Shown one piece after another: positions 35,727 through 43,499 of a stretch of DNA of 64,000 nt. The notes below the pieces were generated by a model. That model saw nothing but the letters and a program-made list of their open reading frames with translations, was not told the DNA's origin and did no database searches. The DNA is taken from NCBI RefSeq assembly GCF_005517195.1, contig NZ_CP040244.1, positions 1,940,001 to 2,004,000 of the forward strand. The letters are read 5' to 3'. The stretch is from Streptomyces vilmorinianum (GTDB lineage Bacteria; Actinomycetota; Actinomycetes; Streptomycetales; Streptomycetaceae). A program made the position numbers and the translations under genes. Positions within the stretch are counted from its first letter, which is position 1, and each line of letters opens with the position of its first letter.

Positions 35727-36515
35727 GTGTCGGACCCTTCCCCTGTCTTCGGTCGAGAGGCGTCGTCGCGCCCGTCGCGCGCCTCCCTTCGCACGGCCGT
35801 CGTCTGGGACGTCCTCAAGGACGCCCTCGACCGCCGGGTCAAGGCCACCGGGAAGGACAGCCTCGATGTCCTCGACACGGGCGGCGGCTCCGGGAACTTC
35901 GCGGTGCCGGTGGCCCGCCTCGGACACCGCGTCACGGTCGTCGACCCCAGCCCCAACGCCCTGTTCGCGCTGGAGCGCAGGGCCGCCGAGGCCGGCGTCG
36001 CCGAGCGGGTCAGTGGGGTCCAGGGCGACATCCACGGCCTCTTCGACGTCGTCGGACGCGAGGGCTACGACGTGGTGCTCTGCCACGGCGTCCTGGAGTA
36101 CGTGGACGACCCGGCCGAGGGCGTACGCAACGCGGTCGAGGCGCTGCGGGCCGGAGGCGCGCTCAGCCTGCTCGCCGCGGGCGTCGGCGGCGCCGTCCTC
36201 GCCCGCGCGCTGGCCGGCCACTTCACCGAGGCCCGCACGGCCCTGAGCGACCCGGCCGGACGCTGGGGCGACGGCGACCCGGTGCCCCGCCGCTTCACCG
36301 CGGACCAGCTCACCGAGCTGGCGGGCGGGGCCGGTCTGGATGTGGGCGCGGTGCACGGCGTACGGGTCTTCGCCGACCTGGTTCCCGGCGTCCTGGTCGA
36401 CACCGAGCCCGGCGCCGCGGAGTCCCTGCTCAAGCTGGAGGTGGCCGCGGCGGAGCTGCCTTCCTTCCACGCCATCGCCACCCAGCTGCACGTCCTGGGC
36501 GAGAAGCGCGCCTGA
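35727..36515 (+). CDS. class I SAM-dependent methyltransferase
   Basis: 262 residues from GTG at 35727. The SAM fold is plain: motif I VLDTGGGSGNFAVPVARLG (about residues 46-64), VTVVDPSPNALFALERR, motif II-like YDVVLCHGVLEYVDDPAEGV (about 114-133) and RAGGALSLLAAG. Two segments near the end (RRFTADQLTELAGGAGLDVG) are shared with small-molecule and tRNA methyltransferases such as CmoM/SmtA-like proteins; the substrate is unknown. Preceded by the HEPN gene with 77 bp between. Confidence 0.9.
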   Translation: MSDPSPVFGREASSRPSRASLRTAVVWDVLKDALDRRVKATGKDSLDVLDTGGGSGNFAVPVARLGHRVTVVDPSPNALFALERRAAEAGVAERVSGVQGDIHGLFDVVGREGYDVVLCHGVLEYVDDPAEGVRNAVEALRAGGALSLLAAGVGGAVLARALAGHFTEARTALSDPAGRWGDGDPVPRRFTADQLTELAGGAGLDVGAVHGVRVFADLVPGVLVDTEPGAAESLLKLEVAAAELPSFHAIATQLHVLGEKRA

Positions 36516-36610
36516 AACGCGGTCGGCGGCACGTCCGGGGCCCGCTCCGGACATGCCGCCGGGTGTGCTGATCAGCGACGCAACCGCACATGGAGTACGC
36601 CACAGGACGC

Positions 36611-36640
36611 CCGATCGGGGCGTTCGCCCCGTATGATCGG
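36611..36640 (+). terminator. hairpin after the methyltransferase gene
   Basis: CCGATC plus GGGGCG pair with CGCCCC and GATCGG (36611-36622 with 36625-36630 and 36635-36640), with a GTAT bulge and 2-base tip. It lies 96 bases after the stop. TATGAT (36632-36637) within its 3' arm is also a good -10 box, so the region may combine termination of one unit and the promoter of the next. Confidence 0.5.
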
Positions 36641-36644
36641 GGGA

Positions 36645-36819
36645 CACCATCCGGCATGACAGGCAAGGCGCTGGGGAATCAACGCCTCAGCAACCCGAAC
36701 CGCATGGCGGCCCGGATTGGCGATTGGCGTTGAGGGCGGGTTTCACGGGGGCGATTCCCTGCCTATCCTGAAAGGGCCGCATCCCGGTCGCCCCCGCGAC
36801 CGACGACTAGGAGGACTCC
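36645..36819 (+). promoter_or_regulatory. candidate structured leader RNA before DUF3040
   Basis: About 175 bases follow a TATGAT box. ATCCGG (36649-36654) can pair with CCGGAT (36712-36717) to enclose AGGCG/CGCCT (36666-36670 with 36683-36687), CCG/CGG (36700-36702 with 36708-36710) and the unpaired CAGCAACCCGAACC. TCAACGCC (36679-36686) is also exactly complementary to GGCGTTGA (36726-36733), giving two exclusive folds, as in riboswitches. The CAGCAACC string recalls SAM-I-class junctions, but I cannot assign a family. See findings. Confidence 0.5.
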
Positions 36820-37224
36820 GTGCCGCTCTCGGAGCACGAGCAGCGAATGCTCGAGCAGATGGAGCGAGCGCTGTACGCCGAAGATCCCAAGTTCGCGACA
36901 GCGCTCGAGGGAAGCGGGCTGCGTACGTACACCCGGCGACGGGTCTACCAGGCGGTCGCCGGCTTCCTGGTGGGAATCGCGCTCCTCATGGCTGGAATGG
37001 TCGCTCAGCAGATCTGGATCAGCGTGGTGGGGTTCCTCGTCATGCTGGGCTGCGCGGTGCTCGCGGTCACCGGATGGCGCAAGGCGCCCAAGCCGGGTGA
37101 GCAGCAGGTGAAGGGCGGGGCGGCGGCCGGAGGCCGTCAGACCCGACAGCGCCGCTCGATGATGAACCGGATCGAGGAACGGTGGCAGCGCCGCCGCGAC
37201 GAGCAGCAGGGCGGCGGCCACTGA
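36820..37224 (+). CDS. DUF3040 membrane protein
   Basis: 134 residues from GTG at 36820 with TAGGAGGA 5-12 bases upstream. Begins with the DUF3040 signature PLSEHEQRMLEQMERALYAE and DPKFATALEG, then two membrane helices (VAGFLVGIALLMAGMVAQQI and VVGFLVMLGCAVLAVTGW, about residues 47-86) and a basic tail rich in Arg/Gln (RQTRQRRSMMNRIEERWQRR). Small actinobacterial membrane protein without known function. It has its own long, structured leader. Confidence 0.88.
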   Translation: MPLSEHEQRMLEQMERALYAEDPKFATALEGSGLRTYTRRRVYQAVAGFLVGIALLMAGMVAQQIWISVVGFLVMLGCAVLAVTGWRKAPKPGEQQVKGGAAAGGRQTRQRRSMMNRIEERWQRRRDEQQGGGH

Positions 37225-37260
37225 CGGCGCCCTGAGGGCCCCTGGCCCCCTACACGACCC

Positions 37261-37306
37261 CGAGCCCCGCGGGCCCGCGCATCAGCGCGTCGCACCGCGG
37301 GGCTCG
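37261..37306 (+). terminator. terminator of DUF3040 gene
   Basis: CGAGCCCCGCGG (37261-37272) and CCGCGGGGCTCG (37295-37306) pair perfectly over 12 bp; the 22-base loop holds a further GCGC/GCGC pairing. Starts 36 bases after the stop. Confidence 0.75.
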
Positions 37307-37591
37307 TCACGTTCCAGCGCCCACCGCACCCCAGCCCTGTGTGGGCAATCGTCCCGCAGGGCGGGACGGGTGGGCACACGGGACGGCGCCCTTGCGGGCG
37401 CGTCCGCTCCCTGGGCCCCGTGCACCCCAAGGGCCCGCACGCACAAGGTCTTGGTCGCCGCACGCCCCTCGGGGTGCGGGCCGGTCGGGGCAGAGGCGCC
37501 TGCAAGGGCGCCGTCCGTTGTGCCCACCCGTTCCGCCCCAGCGGAACGAATGCCCGCAACGGGGTGGGGTGGGGGCGGCGCGATGTGCACG
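37307..37591. repeat. large imperfect palindrome, non-coding
   Basis: The sequence left of about 37448 is mirrored on the other strand to its right. The best part is 37369-37395 (GGGTGGGCACACGGGACGGC...) against 37502-37529, about 26 of 28 bases, and similarity extends outward (GTGGGCAATCGTCCCGC against GCGGGCATTCGTTCCGC) and inward (GGGCGCGTCC.., GTGCACCCC against GGCGCCTC.., GCACCCC) over roughly 135 bases per arm. Both strands therefore give similar, spurious open frames. No gene is seen in this stretch. Confidence 0.8.
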
Positions 37592-37628
37592 ACGGGGTGG
37601 GGGGAGCGGCGGGACGCTTGCCCGCAGC

Positions 37629-37658
37629 CGAGGTGGGGCGTGGGGGCCGCCCACCTCG
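37629..37658 (-). terminator. hairpin after the transglutaminase gene
   Basis: CGAGGTGGGGCG (37629-37640) and CGCCCACCTCG (37648-37658) pair over 11 bp with one bulged G and a 7-base loop, 23 bases beyond the minus-strand stop at 37681. Confidence 0.65.
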
Positions 37659-37680
37659 TGGGTGAGCGGCCCCTCCCGGC

Positions 37681-40086
37681 TCAGGCCCGGCGGAAGAGCG
37701 TCGTCGCGCGGGTCGTCACGGCCTCGCGGCGGGCCGACCAGCGGTTTGTCAGGGTCGACCAGCGGTCGGAGACCGACCACACCACCCGGACGGCCGAGCG
37801 CGGTGCCAGCAGGGCCCGCAGCCGCACCTTGCGGGCCGACGACGCGGCGAAGCCCGACCTGACCAGGGCGACCTCGTCCACGAGGCCCGTCCCCGGGCGG
37901 GGCTCAGGGGCGTAGAGCACCTGCTCGACCGCGCGGGCCACCCGGTGCACCGCGTTGGCCGGCTCGCCCTCCAGGGAGCCCAGGCGGACGATCCGCGCCG
38001 CGGTCTTCCGGGGCGTCTGCGACTCGTCCGGCAGGACCCCGTGGTCCCACGCCAGGTCGATGATCTCCCGCCAGGCGTCCAGGGTCCTGGCCACCGCCTC
38101 CTCCACGGTGCGGCCCGAGGAACCGAGCCGCCTGGCCCGTACCCGCGTACGCCACAACAGCGGTGTCAGCGGCAGCAGAAGGATCACCGCCACCCCCAGG
38201 CACACCAGCACCACCGACAGCGCATCCGGCCCGCCGCCGCCGGACGAGGTGTCGCCCGCCGCCGCGTCGGGGCCGCACTCGCCGAGGCGCCGCAGCTGCG
38301 CCGGGCAGCTCTCCGAGGCGCTCGGCGCGGCGGACGGCAGCGCCGAGGCGCTGGTCTCCGGCTGCGCCGACCCGGTCGGCCGGCCCGTCGGGGTCTGCTC
38401 CCGCGTGTACTCGGGCGTGGAGCCCCGCGTCGGCGTCGGCTCGAACCGGGTCCAGCCCGCGCCCTCGAAGTACAGCTCGGGCCAGGCGTGGGCGTCCCGT
38501 ATGCCCACCGAGATCGTGCCGTCGGACTGCGGAGTGCCCGGCATGAAGCCGACCGCCACGCGGGCCGGGATGCCCAGGGAGCGCGCCATCGCCGCCATCG
38601 AGAACGAGAAGTGGACGCAGAAGCCCTCCTTCCGCTCGAGGAAGCGGGAGATCGCCTGGACCCCCGTACCCGACTCGACCTCGACGTCGTAGCGGAAGCC
38701 GCCGTCGGACGCGAACCAGTCCTGGAGCTTCACCGCCCGCTCGTAGTCGTTGCGGGCGTCCTTGGTGACCTGCAGCGCCGTCGACTTCACGTCGGCCGGC
38801 AGCGAGGCGGGGACCTTGGTGTACTCCGAGACGAGCTGGGCCGGCGCCGGGGTGGCCGCCGCCAGCTGCTCGCCCGTCGGCTGCACGTCCAGGCTGGTCA
38901 CCGTGTACCGGGCGCCGCGGGTGTTCTGCCCGTCGTCGCCGACGAGCATCCGCCCGGCCGGCTCGTACCGCCAGCGGCCGCCGATCTCGACCCGGGCCGC
39001 CGGGTAGGGCATCGGCAGCCACTTCTGCTCGTACGTCGTGGAGGCCACGAAGTTGCCCGTCACCTCGGTCGTGCGGACCTGCTCACTCAGGCCGTCCGGT
39101 CGCGGCAGCCGCTCGGGCACGTCCTGGATCGGGCGGACCGAGGACTTCCACGAGGTGCCGTCGAACTGGTCGAGCGCCACGAGCCGCAGATACATGCCGC
39201 TGGTGTCGGTCGCGTTGGTCCGGTAGCGGAGCACCTCGCGGTCCTCGGGCTGCCGGAGGTTGTCCTGGAGCGAGACCAGCGGGTTCACCGCCGAGATCGT
39301 GCCGCCCTTGCCGCTCTCGCCCGACCCGTCGCCGTTGTTGCCGAACAGGCCGCCGGAGAGCGCGGGCAGCGCGGCCGGCACCGCCAGCGCGATGCCCATG
39401 GCGACCACGCCGATCCGCCGGCCGGTCCGCACAGGTGCGAGCGCCTGCCCGCTCCCGGACAGGCCCGTCCCTCCGCCCCCGGCCCGCGGCGCGCCGCCGA
39501 AGACCCGTCCCCACTGCGAGAGCCGGTCACGGCTCTCCGCGAGCAGGAGCAGCAGGTAGCCGGAGGCGGCCACCAGGAACCACAGCCAGCTCGCGCCGCC
39601 GTCGGAGAGCCCCGCGGCCACCGAGTACAGCGCGAGCAGCGGCAGACCGGCCGGGGCCGCGCTGCGGAAGGTCACCGCGAGCGCGTCCACCAGGAGACCG
39701 ATGACCAGCACACCGCCGACCACCATGAGCCGGATGCCCTCGGTGTCGGGGGCCGGGATCGCGTACGTACTCACGTCGTCGGCGCCCGCCCGGAACAGCG
39801 CGGCGAACTGCCCGAACGCCTGCGGCCCGGGCAGGAAGCCGAACAGCGCCTGCTCCCGGGCGAAGACGAGCGTGAGCGCCAGCAGGCTCACGAGCGCCTG
39901 CGCCCCGATCGTCAGCGCCCTGGCCAGCGGCACCCGCCGGGTCAGCACGCCGACCCCGCTCTGCACCGCCAGCAGGATCGCGGCCGGGAAGATCCAGGTC
40001 GCCGGCTTCACCAGCGGAAGGAGCGCGCCCGCCGCCATCAGCGTGGCGGCGAAGGCGCCCAGTGTCAGCCGCCCGCGGCCGCTCAT
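37681..40086 (-). CDS. membrane transglutaminase-like protein (TgpA family, DUF3488)
   Basis: 801 residues; ATG at 40086 overlaps the DUF58 stop (ATGA). Six or seven N-terminal membrane helices (residues about 8-245), an extracytoplasmic transglutaminase-like domain (about 270-590) with catalytic Cys in RKEGFCVHFSFSMA, His in IRDAHAWPELYF and the following FEPTP, then a Ser/Pro/Ala linker, one more helix (SVVLVCLGVAVILLLPLTPL) and a C-terminal DUF4129-like helical domain (TVEEAVARTLDAWREII). Third gene of MoxR-DUF58-TgpA, a conserved module thought to mature or assemble membrane or wall proteins. The actual substrate is unknown. Confidence 0.92.
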   Translation of the reverse strand: MSGRGRLTLGAFAATLMAAGALLPLVKPATWIFPAAILLAVQSGVGVLTRRVPLARALTIGAQALVSLLALTLVFAREQALFGFLPGPQAFGQFAALFRAGADDVSTYAIPAPDTEGIRLMVVGGVLVIGLLVDALAVTFRSAAPAGLPLLALYSVAAGLSDGGASWLWFLVAASGYLLLLLAESRDRLSQWGRVFGGAPRAGGGGTGLSGSGQALAPVRTGRRIGVVAMGIALAVPAALPALSGGLFGNNGDGSGESGKGGTISAVNPLVSLQDNLRQPEDREVLRYRTNATDTSGMYLRLVALDQFDGTSWKSSVRPIQDVPERLPRPDGLSEQVRTTEVTGNFVASTTYEQKWLPMPYPAARVEIGGRWRYEPAGRMLVGDDGQNTRGARYTVTSLDVQPTGEQLAAATPAPAQLVSEYTKVPASLPADVKSTALQVTKDARNDYERAVKLQDWFASDGGFRYDVEVESGTGVQAISRFLERKEGFCVHFSFSMAAMARSLGIPARVAVGFMPGTPQSDGTISVGIRDAHAWPELYFEGAGWTRFEPTPTRGSTPEYTREQTPTGRPTGSAQPETSASALPSAAPSASESCPAQLRRLGECGPDAAAGDTSSGGGGPDALSVVLVCLGVAVILLLPLTPLLWRTRVRARRLGSSGRTVEEAVARTLDAWREIIDLAWDHGVLPDESQTPRKTAARIVRLGSLEGEPANAVHRVARAVEQVLYAPEPRPGTGLVDEVALVRSGFAASSARKVRLRALLAPRSAVRVVWSVSDRWSTLTNRWSARREAVTTRATTLFRRA

Positions 40087-41456
40087 GACCAACCTCCGTA
40101 CGTCTCACCCGCGGTGCTCTCCGCGCGCATGCCGCCCGCCTGCTGCCACAGCTCGGCGAGCCGGGCACCGGGCGGCACGGCCAGCGCCGTCCAGCCGGCC
40201 TCCCGCAGCTGCCGCAGCCGCTCGTCGACCGCACCGGTCACCGCGCCGCCGGTCAGCCAGGTGCCGCTGTCCAGGACGAAGGCGACGGCCGCGCCGCTGC
40301 GGTGCCGCATCCGGGCGGCCAGCGCCGCCTGCTCCTCGTCGATGTCGCCGACGAAGGCGACCAGCAGGCCCTCGTTGCCGCTGCGCAGCACGTCGTACGC
40401 GCGCGAGAGACCGGCCCCGTCGGAGTGGTCGACGACGGCGAGCGTGTCCATCATCAGACCCGCCGCCTCGGCCGCGTCCTGAGACGTGCCGGCGAAGCCC
40501 TCGGCGCCCTCACCGGGCACCGCGGTGCCCGTGTCGGTGAGGAGGCGTACCGCATAGCCGCGCTCCAGCATGTGCACCAGGGCGGAGGCCGCGCCCGAGA
40601 CCGCCCACTCGAAGGCCGAGTCGGGCCCGGCGCCCTGGAAGGCGATCCGGCGGGTGTCGAGCAGCACCGTGCAGCGGGCCCGCTGCGGCTGCTCCTCGCG
40701 GCGGACCATCAGCTCGCCGTAGCGCGCGGTGGAACGCCAGTGGACCCGGCGCAGATCGTCGCCGTGCCGGTAGGTGCGCGGGATCACGTCGTCGTCTCCG
40801 GCCAGGGCCAGGGAACGCTGCCTGCCGTCGCCGTACCCGGCCGCCTCGCCGGTGAGCTTCACCGGCGGCAGCGGCTCGGTCCGGGGGACGACGGTGAGGG
40901 TGTCGTACGCGCTGAAGGAGCGGGTCAGTTCGCACATCCCGAACGGGTCGTTCAGCCGCAGCTGGAGCGGGCCCAGCGGAAAGCGGCCGCGCAGATCGGA
41001 GCGGACCCGGTACGAGACCTCGCGCCGCCCGCCCGCCTCGACCCGGTCCAGGACGAACCGGGGCCGCGGCCCGAGCATGTACGGGACGTGGTCCTGGAGC
41101 ATGAGCAGCCCGGTGGGCATCCGGGAGACGTTGTCCATCCGCAGATGGACCCGCGCCTCGGAGCCGACGGGCACTCGCCGCGGGGAGAGCCGGCGGCTGC
41201 CGGCGACCCGGTACCGGGTGCGGTAGAGCACCCCGGCGCAGATCAACGGCAGGATCGCGAGCAGCAGTCCGACGCGCAGAAGATCGCCCTGGCCGAGGAC
41301 GTAGGCGCAGATCGCGGCGGCGACACCGGCGGCGAGGAAGGACCGGCCGCGTGTGGTGAGACCGCCGAGGGCGGCCCGCAGACCGCCCCGGTCGTCACCC
41401 GGGCGGCCGCCCCGGTCCTCGCCCCGCTGCCCCTCCGGCGTGGCAGCGGTCGTCAT
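40083..41456 (-). CDS. DUF58 protein of the MoxR module
   Basis: 457 residues; ATG at 41456 overlaps the MoxR stop (TGATG). Two membrane helices near the start (FLAAGVAAAICAYVL and VGLLLAILPLICAGVLY), a beta-rich region (AGSRRLSPRRVPVGSEA on), then the DUF58 core RTYRHGDDLRRVHWRSTAR (about 238-256) followed by a von Willebrand A-like fold (CTVLLDTRR, EGLLVAFVGDIDEEQ). In characterised modules DUF58 proteins couple the MoxR ATPase to membrane clients. Operon position between moxR and tgpA is standard. Confidence 0.92.
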   Translation of the reverse strand: MTTAATPEGQRGEDRGGRPGDDRGGLRAALGGLTTRGRSFLAAGVAAAICAYVLGQGDLLRVGLLLAILPLICAGVLYRTRYRVAGSRRLSPRRVPVGSEARVHLRMDNVSRMPTGLLMLQDHVPYMLGPRPRFVLDRVEAGGRREVSYRVRSDLRGRFPLGPLQLRLNDPFGMCELTRSFSAYDTLTVVPRTEPLPPVKLTGEAAGYGDGRQRSLALAGDDDVIPRTYRHGDDLRRVHWRSTARYGELMVRREEQPQRARCTVLLDTRRIAFQGAGPDSAFEWAVSGAASALVHMLERGYAVRLLTDTGTAVPGEGAEGFAGTSQDAAEAAGLMMDTLAVVDHSDGAGLSRAYDVLRSGNEGLLVAFVGDIDEEQAALAARMRHRSGAAVAFVLDSGTWLTGGAVTGAVDERLRQLREAGWTALAVPPGARLAELWQQAGGMRAESTAGETYGGWS

Positions 41457-42472
41457 CACAGCGGCCGAACGCCGGGCTGCTGGCCGTAGTGCGGGCCGGC
41501 GGGCGGCGCCGCGGCCGGGACGGGCGTGCGCTGCAGGATGTCGAGGACGACCTGCTCCGACGTACGCCGGTTCAGCTGGGCCTGCGCCGTCGGCAGCAGC
41601 CGGTGCGCGAGGACCGGCACGGCCAGGGCCTGGAGGTCGTCCGGCAGGACGTACTCGCGGCCGCTGAGCGCGGCGGAGGCCTTGGCGGCGCGCAGCAGGT
41701 GCAGCGTGGCACGCGGCGAGGCGCCCAGGCGCAGATCCGGGTGGCTGCGGGTCGCGGCGACGATGTCCACGGCGTACCGGCGCACGGAGTCGGCGACATG
41801 GACGCCGCGTACCGCGTCGATCAGCTTGACGATGTCATGAGCGTGCGCGACCGGCTGCAGATCGTCGAGCGGGTTGACCGCGCCGTGGATGTCGAGCATC
41901 TGGAGCTCGGCCTCGGGGCTGGGGTAGCCGATCGAGACGCGCGCCATGAAGCGGTCGCGCTGGGCCTCGGGGAGCGGGTACGTGCCCTCCATCTCCACCG
42001 GGTTCTGCGTGGCCACCACCATGAAGGGGCTCGGCAGCTCGTAGGTCTGCCCGTCGACGGTGACCTGCCGCTCCTCCATGGACTCCAGGAGTGCGGACTG
42101 GGTCTTCGGCGAGGCGCGGTTGATCTCGTCGCCGATCACGATCTGGGCGAAGATCGCGCCCGGCTTGAACTCGAAGTCCCGCCGCTGCTGGTCGAAGATC
42201 GACACGCCGGTGATGTCCGAAGGCAGCAGGTCGGGCGTGAACTGGATGCGGCGCACCGAGCAGTCGATGGACCGGGCCAGCGTCTTGGCCAGCATCGTCT
42301 TGCCGACGCCCGGGACATCCTCGATCAGAAGATGCCCCTCGGCGAGCAGCACGGTCAGCGAAAGCCGTACGACCTCAGGCTTGCCCTCGATCACACCCTC
42401 CACCGACCTGCGGACACGCTCCGCTGTGGTGGTCAGATCTGTGAGGCTCGCTCGATCGTCATAGGTCGTCAC
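41456..42472 (-). CDS. MoxR-family AAA+ ATPase
   Basis: 338 residues from GTG at 42472 (GGAGGG upstream). Chaperone-like AAA+ protein. Walker A LLIEDVPGVGKTMLAKTLAR, Walker B with sensor IVIGDEINRASPKTQSALLE, ATQNPVEMEGTYPLPEAQRDRF including the arginine finger, and the lid domain GASPRATLHLLRAAKASA. The tail is Pro/Gly/Gln-rich (PAAAPPAGPHYGQQPG). Leads the MoxR-DUF58-TgpA operon, reading away from the dcw cluster; the carbonic anhydrase gene lies upstream. Confidence 0.94.
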   Translation of the reverse strand: MTTYDDRASLTDLTTTAERVRRSVEGVIEGKPEVVRLSLTVLLAEGHLLIEDVPGVGKTMLAKTLARSIDCSVRRIQFTPDLLPSDITGVSIFDQQRRDFEFKPGAIFAQIVIGDEINRASPKTQSALLESMEERQVTVDGQTYELPSPFMVVATQNPVEMEGTYPLPEAQRDRFMARVSIGYPSPEAELQMLDIHGAVNPLDDLQPVAHAHDIVKLIDAVRGVHVADSVRRYAVDIVAATRSHPDLRLGASPRATLHLLRAAKASAALSGREYVLPDDLQALAVPVLAHRLLPTAQAQLNRRTSEQVVLDILQRTPVPAAAPPAGPHYGQQPGVRPL

Positions 42473-42640
42473 CCGGCCCTCCTCGGCCCTTTCCCGGGCC
42501 GATGCGCGGCCCAACCCCGGAACACGGACACCCCTGCCGGAAGGTTTCCGGAGGGTGTCACCCGAGCATTGTTGTTGCCTGTGGCGCCCGGTGTCACTTG
42601 CCTGTGGACAACTGCGAGCGATATGCCGGGGTTTGCCGTG

Positions 42641-43189
42641 TTACGCCGGGTCGATCTCGCGCAGCAGACCCGTCGTCACGTCGAAGACGAAGCCCCGGAC
42701 GTCGTCGGTGTGCAGCAGGAACGGCGAGGTCCGCACGCGCTGCATCGACTGCCGGACGTCCTGGTCGACATCGCGGAAGGCCTCGACCGCCCACGCCGGC
42801 CGCTGGCCGACCTCGTCCTCCAGCTCGTGCCGGAAGTCCTCGGTCAGCGACTCCAGACCGCAGTTCGTGTGGTGCACGAGCATCACGCTGCGGGTGCCGA
42901 GGGCGCGCTGGCTGATCGTGAGGGAGCGGATCACGTCGTCGGTGACCACGCCGCCCGCGTTGCGGATGGTGTGACAGTCGCCAAGCTCCAGGCCGAGCGC
43001 GGCGTGCAGGTCGAGACGGGCGTCCATGCAGGCGACCACGGCGACGTTCAGGACGGGCCGGGCGTCCATGCCCGGGTCGGTGAAGTCGGAGGCGTAGCGC
43101 TCGTTCGCCTCGACGAGTCGGTCGGTGACCGTCCCGCCGGTGCGAGTCGCGGCGGCGGCGTCGGCGGAGGGGTGAGCGGAGGTCGACAT
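42641..43189 (-). CDS. beta-class carbonic anhydrase
   Basis: 182 residues from ATG at 43189. Interconverts CO2 and bicarbonate. Zinc-binding and active-site motifs: VVACMDARLD (Cys, Asp-Arg dyad), RNAGG, and VHHTNCGLES (His and Cys). Short, cytoplasmic form without the long N-terminal arm of plant enzymes. Faces away from rsmH; the 310-bp gap holds both promoters. Confidence 0.9.
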   Translation of the reverse strand: MSTSAHPSADAAAATRTGGTVTDRLVEANERYASDFTDPGMDARPVLNVAVVACMDARLDLHAALGLELGDCHTIRNAGGVVTDDVIRSLTISQRALGTRSVMLVHHTNCGLESLTEDFRHELEDEVGQRPAWAVEAFRDVDQDVRQSMQRVRTSPFLLHTDDVRGFVFDVTTGLLREIDPA

Positions 43190-43364
43190 GTCTATGACGG
43201 TAGTGGTCACAGGCGATCGTGGCCCGCTGTGAGAGCGGACAAAGAACGTCAATGAGCCTTGTTGTGAGGTAACCCACACGCGTGAGAAGACCGCGCCCGT
43301 ACGGGTGAGTCGCCGGAAATGTCCCACTCCCGTCGCCGGCCCGCGCGACGCGCCAGCCGGTTGA

Positions 43365-43392
43365 TTGACCGCCACGGCCAGTGGACTAAAGT
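43365..43392 (+). promoter_or_regulatory. candidate main promoter of the dcw operon
   Basis: TTGACC (43365-43370) and TAAAGT (43387-43392) are spaced by 16 bases, close to the housekeeping consensus. It gives rsmH a leader of about 100 bases. The rest of 43190-43364 holds the divergent carbonic anhydrase promoter region and no gene; mraZ is absent. Confidence 0.6.
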
Positions 43393-43469
43393 GACGCGAA
43401 GTTCACGGAGACATTGAGCGATTTCCGCAGTTTCTCCCCCGCGTGTGCGGCGGATGCGTAGCGGCCGCG

Positions 43470-43491
43470 CCGAATCTGAGCCGAATCTGAG
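43470..43491 (+). repeat. tandem 11-bp duplication at the rsmH ribosome site
   Basis: CCGAATCTGAG occurs twice head to tail (43470-43480, 43481-43491), the second copy running into GAGGGCGCA and the TTG start. It lies within the rsmH leader. Confidence 0.7.
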
Positions 43492-43499
43492 AGGGCGCA

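Noticed and set aside
37339..37915. Overlapping open frames on both strands in 37.3-37.9 kb
   Set aside because: They arise from the large palindrome; both strands give similar Arg/Pro-rich peptides with no start context.
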